DNA of 64,000 nucleotides from positions 1 to 64,000 of the forward strand of contig NZ_WIJP01000012.1 of NCBI RefSeq assembly GCF_009496155.1, in the 5' to 3' direction. Shown piece after piece: positions 1 through 10,079 of the stretch (position 1 is its first letter; every line of letters starts with the position of its first letter). The notes under the pieces are model-generated. The model was given only the letters and a program-made list of their open reading frames with translations. It was not told the DNA's origin and did not search any database. The position numbers and the translations under genes were made by a program. This DNA comes from Streptococcus mitis. Lineage in GTDB: Bacteria > Bacillota > Bacilli > Lactobacillales > Streptococcaceae.

Positions 1-885
1 CTGCTGACTTAGTCAAGTCTGACGCTGGGATAACTGCTGTCTTACCTTCTGGGGTTGTGACTGTCGCATTGCCTTTGTCATCTACAACTACTGTTGCATC
101 TGGATTTACAGCTTTAACCTTATCTTCAATCGCTTTCTTCTCAGCATCTGTCAACTTGTCTGGGTTAGCAACTACAGTTTTGTCCGCTGGTTTAACGATG
201 TCGTTGCCTGCGTTTGGTTTAGCTGCATCTGCTGCTGACTTAGTCAAGTCTGACGCTGGAATTACTGCTGTCTTACCTTCTAGGGTTGTGACTGTCGTAT
301 TTCCTTTATCGTCTACTACTACAGTTGAACCTGGGTTGACTGCTTTAACCTTATCTTCGATGGCTTTCTTCTCTTCTGGAGTTAACGCATCTGGATTTGC
401 TACTACTGTCTTATCAGCTGGTTTAACGATGTCATTGCCTGCGTTTGGTTTCTTAGTATCTTCAACAGTACGTACTAATTCTTCTACAGGAATCACTTGT
501 GTTTGTCCATCTGGAGTTGATACTTTAGCATTTCCTTTTTCATCTACTGTTACTACAGAATTTGGATTTACTGCTTCTACAGCTGCTTTAATTTTCTCCT
601 TCTCAGCATCTGTTAATTTAGCTGGATCTGCTACAACCACTTTATCCGCTGGTTTAACTACATCATTTCCTGCTTTTGGTTCATTTGCTGTATCAGAAGT
701 TTTCACAACTTGTTCAGGAGTGATGATTTCCTGATGACCATCTGGAGTTGTAACAGTAATATTTCCATCTGCATCTTGAGTAATTTCTTTAGCATCTGGA
801 TTTACTTTCTTAACAGCTTCTAAGACCTTAGCTTTTTCATCATCTGTTAAAGCACTTGGATCATTTACAAGAACTTTATCAGCCG
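1..885 (-). repeat. 76-residue tandem repeats in the giant surface protein
   Basis: Units of about 228-231 bp repeat in register. The phrase encoding PADK recurs near 191, 419 and 650 on the forward strand. The two left-most units are nearly identical at the protein level (PADKTVVANPD, AIEDKVKAVNP, GKTAVIPASDLTKS), while the two inner units have diverged. Such arrays change length by recombination and slippage. Confidence 0.85.
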
Positions 886-3800
886 GAATATTCACTTCAC
901 CTACAGCTTTAATAGCCGCTTTATCTGATTCTTCAATTCCATTGACAGCTTCTGCTGTTTTCGCTGCATCTACAGATTTTTTAGCTTGTTCTGCAATCTT
1001 GTCTACTTGAGCTTTAAGTTCTTCTTTAGCTTTAGGAGTCAAGTCGTCACGTGCATCAATTGCTTCTTTTTTAGCTTGTGCTTCTTCATCAATTGCTTTA
1101 CGAGCGTTTGGTTTATCTTCTACAACAGGGACAGATTTTTCGATTTCTTTTTCAGCTTCGTCTTGAAGTTGCTTAACTGCTGCATCTGTTCCAGCTTTAT
1201 CGATTTCTTTCTTGGCTTCTTCTGCTAGAGTTTTAGCTGCATCTGCTGCAACTTTCTTCTCATCATCTGTAGCATCTGGAGTGTTTTCAATTGCTTTCAA
1301 TTGCTCAGCTAATTTATCATCGATTGCTTTCTTAGCTGCTGGTTTCGTTACTGCTTCTGGATTTACAGCTGCAACCTCATCTACACCTGTTTTCTTAGCT
1401 GTATCTACTGCTTTTTGAGCTTCAGCTGCTTTTTCTGGTGTATCTGCATTGTCTGGTTGTTCATTAATTGCATCTGTTGCTGATTTAGCCTTATCTTGAG
1501 CATCCTTCTTAGCCGCGTCTTTTTCTTCTTGCGTTAAATCAGTACGAGCATCGATTTCTGCTTCTTTCTTAGCTAATTCGTCTGCTACTGCTTTCTTAGC
1601 CGCTTCTTTCGCTACTGGATTCACTTTCGCAACTTCATCTAATCCAGCTGTTTTCGCTGTATCTACTGCTGCATCTGTTGTTGCTGCATCGATTGTTTCT
1701 TTAGCTTTCTTAGCTTCTTCTGTTGCTTTATCTTTAGCTACTTTTTTCTCTGCATCTGTTAAGTCTGTACGGGCATCAATAGCATTATTTTTAGCTGTTA
1801 ACGCATCGTCGATTGCTTGTTTAGCTTCCGTTTTCTTAACTGCTGCTGGATTTACGGCTGTAACTTCATCTACACCTGTTTTCTTAGCTGCATCCACTGC
1901 ATCTTGTGCTGTTTTCGCTGCTTCTGGTGTATCCGCTGCATCAGGTTGTTTAGCAATTTCAGCTAATTGTGCGTCAGCTTTATCTTTTGCTTCTTTCTTA
2001 GCTGCTGTTTTTTCTTCGTCAGTTAAGTCTGTACGAGCATCGATTTCTTTATTTTTAGCTGTTAATGCATCTGCAATTGCTGTTTTCGCTGCTTCTTTCG
2101 CTACTGGAGTTACGTTTGCAACTGCTGTAGTTCCATCTGTTTTAGCTTTATCAACTTCTGCGTCTGTTGTTGCTTTATCAACTGCATCTTTAGCTGCATC
2201 TGCTTTTGCTTTTGCAATTTCTTTCGCTTTAGTTTTTTCTTCTGGAGTTAAATCCGTACGAGCATCGATTTCGTTGTTTTTAGCTGTTAATGCATCATCG
2301 ATTGCTTTCTTAGCTGCTGGTTTCTTAGTCGCTACTGGATCTACAGCTTTAACATCTGCTACACCTTTATCTTTAGCTGCATCTACTGCTTTTTGAGCTG
2401 CTGTAGCTTTATCTGCTGAATCAGTAATAGCTGGTTGTGCATCAATTGCATCTGTTGCTTCTTTAGCTTTTGCTTTAGCTTCAGCTTTTGCTGCTGCTTT
2501 TTCTTCTGTTGTTAAGTCAGTACGAGCGTCAATTTGCTCTTCTTTCTTAGTCAACTCATCTGCTACCGCTTTTTTAGCTGCTTCTTTAGCTACTGGGTTT
2601 ACAGATGTTACATCTGCTACACCTTTATCTTCAGCATCATTAACGATTTTTTGTGCTACCACTGCTGCGTCTGCAGTATCCGCATTATCAGGTTGAGCGT
2701 TAATCTTAGCTAATTCAGCATCTGCTAATTTTTGAGCTTCATCTTTAGCAGCTTTTTTCTCAGCATCTGATAAATCTGTACGTTTGTCGATTTCAGAATT
2801 TTTAGCCGTTAAAGCATTCGCAATTGCTTCTTTAGCATTTTCTTTCGCTACTGGGTTTACTTTTGCAATTTCTCCAGTACCAGCTGTTTTAGCTTGATCT
2901 ACTGCATCGTTTGTTGTTGCAGCATCAATAGCTTTAGTTGCTTCTGCTGCTGCCGTATTATTTTTCGCGATAGCTGCATCTTTTTCTGCTTGTGTTAGAT
3001 TTTGGATTGCTTTAATCGCATCTTCTTTAGCTTTACGAGCTGCTTCAACATCTGCTTTTGCTGCGTCTTTCTTAGCTACTACTGGGTTATCTGCTGCAAT
3101 TGCACTTGTTCCTGCGTTTTTAGCCGTATCAAGAGCTGTTTTTGTAGTAGCATCATTAATTGCTGTTAATGCTTTTTCTTTATCAGCATTTACTTTAGCA
3201 ACTGCTGCTGCTTTTTCTTCATCAGTAGCGTTTGGAGTAGCGTTAATTGCTGCAATTTTCTCATTTGCTGCTGTGTTTACTGCATCGATAGCAGGTTGTT
3301 TATCTAATTTAGTGAAGTCTGTTAATGGTCTTACATCTTTAGAACCATCTTTATATGTTACTACTAAGTTGTTACCATCTTTTGTAATTGTATCAATCTT
3401 AGAATCTTTGTCGGTTACTTCTTGTCCACGTTTAGCTTCTAAGTTTTTATCTTCATTTGTTTTAGAAAACTCAATCTTAATCTTTTCTTTAATTGCATTA
3501 AACTCATCATCAGTTACAGCCGTTGGATCAGCTACTGCTACTTTATCAGATTCATCCAAGTCTTTAATATCATATTTTGCTGTTTGAGCTTTTAATTTAA
3601 TAGTAAACGCACCTGGATCTGTAGCATAAGTATTTCCTTTAGCTGTATTTTCAATAAATGCCCCATCTGTATCAGTTGCTGTTGCATAACGAGTTACAAT
3701 TGTAAGTTCTTGAGCTGGTTCTTTAGGGAATTTACTCTCAGCAATTCCAGAGTTATCTTTTGAAATGTTACCTTTAATTTTTACAATAGCTGGATTTTCT

Positions 3801-6106
3801 GCTGTTGCTGGTGTTTCTGTAGAAATTTTTTCAACTGTTGTATTGTACTCATTATCTAAAACATCAGGATTGGATGCATCTTTAGCTGGTGAATCCTGAT
3901 TCCCACCACGTTTAATTGTCGCAGATGCTATTTTCCCTGAATCATCTGTAAATTTAACAGGAATTTCAAAATCTTCGTTCGCATATACGTAAACGTCTTT
4001 TTTACCGTCTACTGAGTATGGAATCTCCACTGTTGGAGCAACATTCGTACGTGCAAAGTCAGTTAATGGTAATGTATCTGTAGATCCATCGTTATACGTT
4101 ACCACCATATTATTAGCTACTTTTTCAACAGATTTAATCTTGTCGGCTTTATCGTCAACATTTTGACCTTGTTTCGCAACTAAGTTAGCATCTGTATTCG
4201 TTTTAGAATAGTGAAGTTTGATGTTTGCATTGTTTGCACCAACTATTTTTGCGAACTCTTCAGCTGTTACATTATTAGCATCAACTACTGGGAACTTAGC
4301 AGATTCTTCTGCTGGAGTTGTAACATCATATTTTTGAGTTTGTGGCTTAAGCATGACACGGAAGGCATGGTCGTTAGCGGCATCCTTTCCAGAACCAGCG
4401 AATTTTGTTCCTTCGACATCTGTAACTGTCACATAACGCCAACCTAAAGGCAGCCCCTGTGGAGTTTCTCCTTTTGTTGCTGCGTCTAGTCTATCTTGTG
4501 ATAAATTATCTACTGCCTTCGGAGTACCTGAGTATCTGATAACCGCTGGTGTCGCATCCGATGCTGGTGTTTCAGTTTTAAACTCGTTTGCTGTATATCC
4601 ATACTGAGTATTGATTTTATCAGTCTCACCGTCTACAGGTTTGAAAGCATTGCTTCCCCATTGTTCCAGTGTGGCTTTTGAAACCTTATCCGAATCATCT
4701 TTGATTTTAATATCAAACGAGTTCTCTTCTGCACCATAGACATAGATTTCTCGTTTAGCTTCATCTGAGTATGGAATCTCTACGACTGGATCGACGTTTG
4801 TACGTGCCACATTTGAAAGTGGAGTTTCATCTGTCGAATCGTCAGTATATGTTACTACTACTTTTTTGCTTGTAGTATCAACATCAATACTTTTTACTAT
4901 TGAGCTTTGATTGTCTACAAGTTGTCCTTTTTTAGATTCTAATCTTGCATCTGTACTTGTTTTAGAATGTTCAATTTTAATCTGAGCTTTAATTTTAGCA
5001 ATATCTGCTTCAGTTAAGCTATCAATATTTGAAACGGCAATCTTATCAGCATTTGATTCTGGCAATTTGATGCTATATTTGTATGTTTGAGATTTAAGGA
5101 CAATCTTAAAGTATCCATCTGCATTTACACCACTTCCAGAAGCAGACATTGTCGATCCATCTTTTGCTGTTACACGAAGGTAACGATCCCCCATTGCAAA
5201 GTTTTGAGCTTCAGTTTTATTATAGGCAGGTTTACTCATGATAAGTTCATTCGGTTGCCCTGTCATTCTTACTGTTAATGGGGTATCTGTTTCTGTAGTG
5301 ATCTTTTCGAAGTTATATCCATATCCATCTGTTACAGTTGTGTCATTTACAGTTGTGAACTTTTGACTTGATGCTTGTGTTGTTTCTACGTATGTGACTT
5401 TGTTTGTTGATGAATTGATTTTAAATTCTACATTAGCCTCTTCTTTGTTATAAACGTAGATTTCTTTTGTAGTATCATTTGAAAACTCTGTAGTGTAAGT
5501 AATATTACCTACAGTTTTTGAAGTTTCAGCACGGAAAGCATTGTTTTTGTCTAATGCTTGTCCATTACGTTCGTCTTTTGAACCTGAGTTTTCGATTGAG
5601 TTAGATTCTGATTTAGGTTCAGTATTTTCTGCTGTTTTACCTACAGTTGGTTGTCCGTTAGTTGTGTCTACTACTGGAGTCTCTTGTTTCTCTACAGGTT
5701 TGTTTCTTAATCTAGCGTTAGCTGTAGTGACAAGTTTGCTGTAAGCTTGTTTTAGTTCAGCTTGAGTAGTTGCATTCGCTAATGTAGCTTTTGCAGCTTC
5801 TAAGTCAGCTTTTAATACTGCAACACTTTCTTCTGTTTTGTTATCGTAAGAACCGTTAGAAAGTTTTGTCTCAATTTCTGAAATGTAGCTTTCAAGTTGG
5901 GTCTTGTCCAAAGTTGGAGTTGTTGCTTCTACAGATGTCTCTTGTTTGCTTAGTTCATTAGCTGATACAGCTCCATTCCCCAAGAACATGAAAAGAGCAG
6001 CGACCGCTACACTAGCCGCCCCAAAACTATATTTACGGATCGAGTAACGCGTGACCTTTTCACGGTGCAGACGTTCAACACGACTCATAGATGGTTTGTT
6101 TTCCAT
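1..6106 (-). CDS. giant YSIRK-type repeat surface protein (C-terminus outside window)
   Basis: The frame stays open from the ATG at 6106 to the left edge, giving at least 2035 residues; no stop is reached, so the C-terminus and any LPXTG anchor lie outside. A secretion signal with the YSIRK motif (RYSIRKYSFGAASVAVAA) covers about residues 20-50. A helical stretch follows to about 120. Three Ig-like repeats of roughly 240 residues lie at about 195-930, two of them opening with ARTNV.P.VEIPYS. DUF1542-like helical repeats containing IDARTDLT..EK fill about 935-1735. At least four 76-residue units opening with PADK.VV.P run from about 1735 to the edge. The start is supported by AAGGAG upstream. 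This fits a long wall-anchored stalk or adhesin. The binding partner cannot be read from the sequence. Seen: signal and repeats. Inferred: wall anchoring and adhesion. Confidence 0.9.
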   Translation of the reverse strand, partial: MENKPSMSRVERLHREKVTRYSIRKYSFGAASVAVAALFMFLGNGAVSANELSKQETSVEATTPTLDKTQLESYISEIETKLSNGSYDNKTEESVAVLKADLEAAKATLANATTQAELKQAYSKLVTTANARLRNKPVEKQETPVVDTTNGQPTVGKTAENTEPKSESNSIENSGSKDERNGQALDKNNAFRAETSKTVGNITYTTEFSNDTTKEIYVYNKEEANVEFKINSSTNKVTYVETTQASSQKFTTVNDTTVTDGYGYNFEKITTETDTPLTVRMTGQPNELIMSKPAYNKTEAQNFAMGDRYLRVTAKDGSTMSASGSGVNADGYFKIVLKSQTYKYSIKLPESNADKIAVSNIDSLTEADIAKIKAQIKIEHSKTSTDARLESKKGQLVDNQSSIVKSIDVDTTSKKVVVTYTDDSTDETPLSNVARTNVDPVVEIPYSDEAKREIYVYGAEENSFDIKIKDDSDKVSKATLEQWGSNAFKPVDGETDKINTQYGYTANEFKTETPASDATPAVIRYSGTPKAVDNLSQDRLDAATKGETPQGLPLGWRYVTVTDVEGTKFAGSGKDAANDHAFRVMLKPQTQKYDVTTPAEESAKFPVVDANNVTAEEFAKIVGANNANIKLHYSKTNTDANLVAKQGQNVDDKADKIKSVEKVANNMVVTYNDGSTDTLPLTDFARTNVAPTVEIPYSVDGKKDVYVYANEDFEIPVKFTDDSGKIASATIKRGGNQDSPAKDASNPDVLDNEYNTTVEKISTETPATAENPAIVKIKGNISKDNSGIAESKFPKEPAQELTIVTRYATATDTDGAFIENTAKGNTYATDPGAFTIKLKAQTAKYDIKDLDESDKVAVADPTAVTDDEFNAIKEKIKIEFSKTNEDKNLEAKRGQEVTDKDSKIDTITKDGNNLVVTYKDGSKDVRPLTDFTKLDKQPAIDAVNTAANEKIAAINATPNATDEEKAAAVAKVNADKEKALTAINDATTKTALDTAKNAGTSAIAADNPVVAKKDAAKADVEAARKAKEDAIKAIQNLTQAEKDAAIAKNNTAAAEATKAIDAATTNDAVDQAKTAGTGEIAKVNPVAKENAKEAIANALTAKNSEIDKRTDLSDAEKKAAKDEAQKLADAELAKINAQPDNADTADAAVVAQKIVNDAEDKGVADVTSVNPVAKEAAKKAVADELTKKEEQIDARTDLTTEEKAAAKAEAKAKAKEATDAIDAQPAITDSADKATAAQKAVDAAKDKGVADVKAVDPVATKKPAAKKAIDDALTAKNNEIDARTDLTPEEKTKAKEIAKAKADAAKDAVDKATTDAEVDKAKTDGTTAVANVTPVAKEAAKTAIADALTAKNKEIDARTDLTDEEKTAAKKEAKDKADAQLAEIAKQPDAADTPEAAKTAQDAVDAAKKTGVDEVTAVNPAAVKKTEAKQAIDDALTAKNNAIDARTDLTDAEKKVAKDKATEEAKKAKETIDAATTDAAVDTAKTAGLDEVAKVNPVAKEAAKKAVADELAKKEAEIDARTDLTQEEKDAAKKDAQDKAKSATDAINEQPDNADTPEKAAEAQKAVDTAKKTGVDEVAAVNPEAVTKPAAKKAIDDKLAEQLKAIENTPDATDDEKKVAADAAKTLAEEAKKEIDKAGTDAAVKQLQDEAEKEIEKSVPVVEDKPNARKAIDEEAQAKKEAIDARDDLTPKAKEELKAQVDKIAEQAKKSVDAAKTAEAVNGIEESDKAAIKAVGEVNIPADKVLVNDPSALTDDEKAKVLEAVKKVNPDAKEITQDADGNITVTTPDGHQEIITPEQVVKTSDTANEPKAGNDVVKPADKVVVADPAKLTDAEKEKIKAAVEAVNPNSVVTVDEKGNAKVSTPDGQTQVIPVEELVRTVEDTKKPNAGNDIVKPADKTVVANPDALTPEEKKAIEDKVKAVNPGSTVVVDDKGNTTVTTLEGKTAVIPASDLTKSAADAAKPNAGNDIVKPADKTVVANPDKLTDAEKKAIEDKVKAVNPDATVVVDDKGNATVTTPEGKTAVIPASDLTKSA

Positions 6107-6183
6107 TATTTTCTTTTCTCCTTTTATAAGGTTAATTGATTTGATTTCCACATGACACCTGCACACAGAAATCTACAATTTGT

Positions 6184-6212
6184 ATTTTATCTTATTTTCA
6201 ATATATATGCAA
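6184..6212 (-). promoter_or_regulatory. promoter of the giant surface protein gene
   Basis: On the minus strand, TTGCAT (6207-6212) and TAAAAT (6184-6189) are separated by 17 nt. They lie about 80 bp upstream of the ATG at 6106. A poly-A tract (about 6235-6249, poly-T on the transcribed strand) sits just upstream. Assigned from spacing and similarity to the sigma-A consensus. Confidence 0.55.
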
Positions 6213-6479
6213 ATGATTTGATTTTAAATTTTCGCAAAAAAAAAAAAAGCGTTTTGGGAAAGTAAGGAATTTTCAGAAAAATCAAATCGGTATATTTTCT
6301 CGTTTTTATAAATAAATAATTCACATGTTTTTATAATAAATTTGCTTTTGTTTTAATTCCATCCATAAAGATAGCGCATTCATATAGGGTTAGTAGAGAA
6401 ATAAATAAGTTTGAAGGGTCAAATAAATTATTTTTACGCTACATAAGAAAAAATTATTCGTAAAACATATGAACCAAAA
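6213..6479. other. AT-rich intergenic stretch, no gene seen
   Basis: This stretch lies between the surface-protein promoter and the terminator of the Rpn-like repeats. It is very AT-rich, with a long poly-A run near 6240. No open frame with a ribosome binding site, no tRNA and no recognised repeat element was seen. Confidence 0.5.
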
Positions 6480-6511
6480 ATAAAACATGCTACCTCACTT
6501 CGGTAACATGT
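6480..6511 (-). terminator. intrinsic terminator after the Rpn-like copies
   Basis: On the minus strand a stem ACATGTTACC / GGTAGCATGT with a seven-base loop is followed by TTTTATTTTT. It lies just past the stop codon of the last truncated Rpn-like copy. Confidence 0.7.
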
Positions 6512-6524
6512 CATCACTTTCTAC

Positions 6525-6949
6525 TTACAACAACGCCTCAAACTCAGCGATGGCCATGCCTAACTGCTGATTGGCAACTTCAGATGTCAGAAGACCTTGG
6601 CGAACGAGATTTACTAACATAGTGAAACTTCCTTCAACTTTCCCACGCTCCAGTCCCTGTTCAATACCACGTTCTAATCCCTTTTCTTCAGCTTGTTCCA
6701 AGGCATAGTCCTGAGCGAGTAAGGCTTGTTCTTCACGCATACGTAGTTGGCTAAACATCTTCCTGTCCTCCTCGGACCAGCTCTTATAGTCCAGCAGTTG
6801 GTCTGCCTGACTGATGGCTCGCTCAGGTTGTTGGGTAAAGGGCTTATTCCCAAAAAACTCCAACCATGGTTTGCGAACCTTGTCCTTGCTGGTTTCTCTG
6901 TATTTTTTTAATTCCAAGAATGCCATCTTGACTAGTATTGGTGATGGTC
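6525..6949 (-). pseudogene. truncated copy (3) of the Rpn-family transposase-like gene, C-terminal part only
   Basis: An open frame of 133 codons, beginning MAFLELKKYRETSK and ending AEFEALL, repeats the C-terminal 40% of the intact gene at 7388-8287. It lacks the PD-(D/E)XK core and has no ribosome binding site of its own, so it is a duplicated tail rather than an independent gene. The helical region rich in LERG.EQGLERG is retained. It differs from copy 2 at scattered positions (for example VANQQLGMAIAEF against VASQQLGMTVAEF), so the duplication is not fresh. Confidence 0.8.
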
Positions 6950-7387
6950 TTACAACAACGCCTCAAACTCAGCTACGGTCATGCCCAATTGTTGGCTGGC
7001 AACCTCTGCGGTTAAAAGACGTTGACGAACCAGATTTAGTAGCATAGACAAACTACCTTCAATTTTCCCACGTTCTAGTCCCTGTTCAATGCCCTCTTCG
7101 CGACCACGTTCTAAGCCTTTTTCTTCAGCTTGCTCCAAAGCATAGTCATGAGCCAATAGCGCTTGTTCTTCACGCATACGTAGTTGACTAAACATCTTTC
7201 TGTCCTCCTCGGACCAGCTCTTATAGTCCAGCAGTTGGTCTGCCTGACTGATGGCTCGCTCGGGTTCTTGGGTAAAGGGTTTATTCCCAAAAAAACTCCA
7301 ACCACGGTTTACGAACCGCATCTTTGCTGGTTTCTCTGTATTTTTTTAGTTCCAAGAACGCCATCTTGACTAGTATTGGTGATGGTC
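6950..7387 (-). pseudogene. truncated copy (2) of the Rpn-family transposase-like gene, frameshifted
   Basis: This is a second tandem copy of the C-terminal part. It matches the intact gene from MAFLELKK through AEFEALL, but a run of six A (forward strand, near 7290-7296) puts the first part out of frame with the rest. The readable frame therefore starts only near FFGNKPFTQEPERAIS. It lacks the catalytic core and a start signal. It retains longer runs of the charged repeat (GREEGIEQGLERG), which shows expansion of this heptad-like segment. Confidence 0.8.
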
Positions 7388-8287
7388 TTACAACAACGCT
7401 TCAAACTCAGCTACGGTCATGCCCAATTGTTGGCTGGCAACTTCAGATGTCAGAAGACCTTGGCGAACGAGATTTAGTAGCATAGACAAACTACCTTCAA
7501 CTTTTCCACGTTCAAGACCACGCTCTAATCCTCTTTCTTCAGCTTGTTCCAAGGCATAGTCCTGTGCTAACAAGGCTTGTTCTTCACGCATACGTAGTTG
7601 ACTAAACATCTTCCTGTCCTCCTCGGACCAGCTCTTATAGTCCAGCAGTTGGTCTGCCTGACTGATGGCTCGCTCGGGTTCTTGGGTAAAGGGTTTATTC
7701 CCAAAAAACTCCAACCATGGCTTGCGAACCTCGTCTTTGCTGGTTTCTCTGTATTTTTTTAATTCCAAGAACGCCATCTTGACTAGATGGTTCTCTCGTC
7801 CATTGTTTGTAAGTGTTAAAACCTCACCTGTAGTGTCCTCGCGCATACTAAAGCTATGAAAAGCCAAATCATCTTGGAAGTAATTGCTGTCCACAATAGC
7901 GATTGCGTATACTGGAGCAATATGTTTGTAACTCTGGTGAGTATTTCCCTCTCGTTGGCGAATTTTTTCAAGATTTTGATTGACCTGACTGCACAAATAA
8001 GCCCACAGGCGATTAATGAAAAAATTCTGATGATGCACCTGAATCTCAATGATAACTTGAGTGCCATTATCTAGTTCAGCTAAAACATCTATACTGGTAT
8101 AGAAATCCTGAGCCGAGTACGGCAGGGAAGGCAAGACATGAATATTGCTTCCCTCCAAAATAGTTACATTTTTAGCTGATAAGTCCAGCATATCGCGAAT
8201 AAATTGACAAGTGATTTCTGGATTACTGAAAATTTTCTTAGCAACCAAGTCATTAGTTGGGCTGATGCCTGGATGACGTACAGTCAT
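7388..8287 (-). CDS. Rpn family recombination-promoting nuclease / PD-(D/E)XK transposase-like protein
   Basis: The protein has 299 residues starting at MTVRHPGISPTNDLVAKKIF, chosen because AAGGAGGAAAAGT precedes the ATG at 8287; the frame could extend 18 codons further without a ribosome site. The N-terminal half has the family signature: KKIFSNPE, the acidic residue in DVLAELDNGTQVIIEIQ, then NRLWAYLCSQV. Here D and E-x-Q are the likely metal-binding core of a PD-(D/E)XK nuclease. The tail is a charged helix with LERG repeats. Family members are called transposases but act as endonucleases that promote RecA-independent recombination in the studied cases. Its role here is unknown. Confidence 0.8.
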   Translation of the reverse strand: MTVRHPGISPTNDLVAKKIFSNPEITCQFIRDMLDLSAKNVTILEGSNIHVLPSLPYSAQDFYTSIDVLAELDNGTQVIIEIQVHHQNFFINRLWAYLCSQVNQNLEKIRQREGNTHQSYKHIAPVYAIAIVDSNYFQDDLAFHSFSMREDTTGEVLTLTNNGRENHLVKMAFLELKKYRETSKDEVRKPWLEFFGNKPFTQEPERAISQADQLLDYKSWSEEDRKMFSQLRMREEQALLAQDYALEQAEERGLERGLERGKVEGSLSMLLNLVRQGLLTSEVASQQLGMTVAEFEALL

Positions 8288-8387
8288 ACTTTTCCTCCTT
8301 TTATTATACCACAGTTTTAAATCTAAGCTCACTAGATTCACTGCTACTATCTATTTATTCGGAAAGGAAATGAATTGTGAAGATATT

Positions 8388-10078
8388 TTATCTCGTTTCA
8401 ACTAAAATATGAGCTTGATCAACCAGTTGTCCATTAACAGTCAGATTCAGATAGAAATCGAGGGTCTTATCAGCAACAAAATACAGGGTTGGTAGGCACA
8501 AATCTTTTCTGCTTTCCCCTACTTGGAATTGAAGGACTTGAATCTCGTCCTGATAGACGACACCATGAACACCTGTCCCTGGTTGAATCGAAATCTTAGC
8601 TTCCAAAGGGGTACTACTTTCGCTACGTTCAATCCTAAAATGAAGAGTCTCTCCCTTTGTCACAGCTAGACTTTTTTCTGCAAATGCTAGTCCCTGAACA
8701 GCTACTTTTTGTGATAAGCTCGGAGTGTTATAGAGGGCAATCTTGGTCAATACAGGCATAGATTGTGCCTCTGTAATGATCACGCGCACCTTCTGTGCCT
8801 CTACTAGTGGACCTCGCAAGAGGCGCTTTTGACCAACTGTAAAGCCCATGCCAAATTCTTGCCAGACGCCATCCACCTCTACTTGCAGATAAAAAGCAGC
8901 GATTCGTTGCCCTAGCTTCAAATCTTCTCTTAACTCAATGACATCAAAAGTTTTCGGTGACCCTAAGTCAAGTTCTAACTGGATGGGCAAATCTGCATCG
9001 CTTGCCCAAGAACTAGTCTCAAGACCATCTGTTAAATGGTGACAAGCAAAGTCTGCGGAAAGAGCAGGACCAGATACCTCAGCTCCCAGAGCCAAATCTT
9101 CTTTATAGAGCTCATTACGATAAGCTTCAAATTCATAAAGTCGTTCAACATCCTTTGTATCAAAGAGACCATCTTGATTCGGCGGAATATTAAGCAGGAG
9201 TGGAGTTCCTCTCCCAACCGAGTGAAAGTAGATTTCTACCAATTCCTCGAGAGACTTAGGATCCTGGTCCTCGTGGTAAAACCAGCCTGGCCGGATGGAG
9301 ACATCTGCCTCACCGATTGAAAAAAACGTGCCTGAGGGATCTCCGTGCTGAAGATAGTCTAACTCTGCTTCTGTTCCTAGTTTGTCAGGATTCACCTTTT
9401 GCCATAGAGGGGGTCACCTGCATATCCTCGTTCATTACCAATCCAGCGAATACTGGTGCCTTCTGTTGAAAAAATCAAGCAATCGCCCTGCAGGTCACGA
9501 ATGGTTTCAAACCATTTTTCAAATTCATAATTGACCTTTTGAGCGCCCTCTCCTCTAGCACCATCCATCCAGACCTCAGCAAATTTCCCTGCATTGCCAT
9601 AGGCAGGATTTGATAAAATCTCCTTCAGCTGGGCCAGATAATAGGCATTATAGTCCGCTTCTCGCTCCACATGGTAGAGAGGACTGTGGGCATCCCAAGG
9701 TGACAGGTAGACTCCCATATCCATATCAAACTCAGTAGCAGCTTGGGATACTTCAAGGAGCAAGTCCCCCTCTCCACTCCTCCAAGGACTGGCCTTAACC
9801 GAATAATCTGTATGAGCTGTCGGATAGAGGACAAAGCCATCGTGGTGCTTGACCACCAAAATCAACTTTTTGAAGCCCGTTTCCTTGAGTACACGCACCC
9901 ACTCACGCGCATCTAGCTTTATTGGATTGAAGCGTTCAGGATTTTCCTGACCTGTCCCCCATTCCTGATTATAAAAGGTATTGGGGCCAAAATGGATAAA
10001 GGCTGCTAGTTCATACTCTAAATACGCTAGCTGGGCCTGACTAGGCAAGGGTCCATGTGGTTTTATTTCTCTTACCAT
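8388..10078 (-). pseudogene. GH29 alpha-L-fucosidase, split by a frameshift
   Basis: Two adjoining frames make up one GH29 enzyme of about 560 residues. The first (10078 to 9392, 228 aa) holds the barrel start (FIHFGPNTFYNQEWG) and the expected nucleophile Asp172 in EVWMDGARG. It ends at AGDPLYGKR. The second (from the GTG at 9395 to 8388, 335 aa) resumes at NPDKLGTEAELDYL and carries the rest of the barrel plus a discoidin-like C-terminal region. An intact relative would read about GDPLWQKVNPDK, so about two extra bases lie near 9402-9407. There is no signal peptide, so the enzyme would act inside the cell on imported fucosylated glycans. The gene starts 1 bp after the GH2 gene and is probably cotranscribed. 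As read, the protein is cut before the acid/base region. Confidence 0.8.
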
Positions 10079-10079
10079 A

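Larger units (their letters stand above)
6525..7790. repeat. three tandem copies of the Rpn-like gene 3' end
   Basis: The string ttacaacaacgc marks the 3' end of each unit at 6525, 6950 and 7388, giving periods of 425 and 438 bp. The linker ttgactagtattggtgatgg is shared by the first two junctions (near 6929 and 7369). This is tandem duplication of a gene tail, with the single intact copy upstream in the direction of transcription. Confidence 0.85.

Noticed and set aside
57..734. Plus-strand open frames across the giant surface protein
   Set aside because: They run antisense to a clear repeat protein with a signal peptide, have no ribosome sites, and their Ser/Thr/Leu-rich composition mirrors the repeats.
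7816..8074. Short frames on either strand inside the Rpn-like gene
   Set aside because: They are out of frame with the conserved nuclease core and have no start signals.
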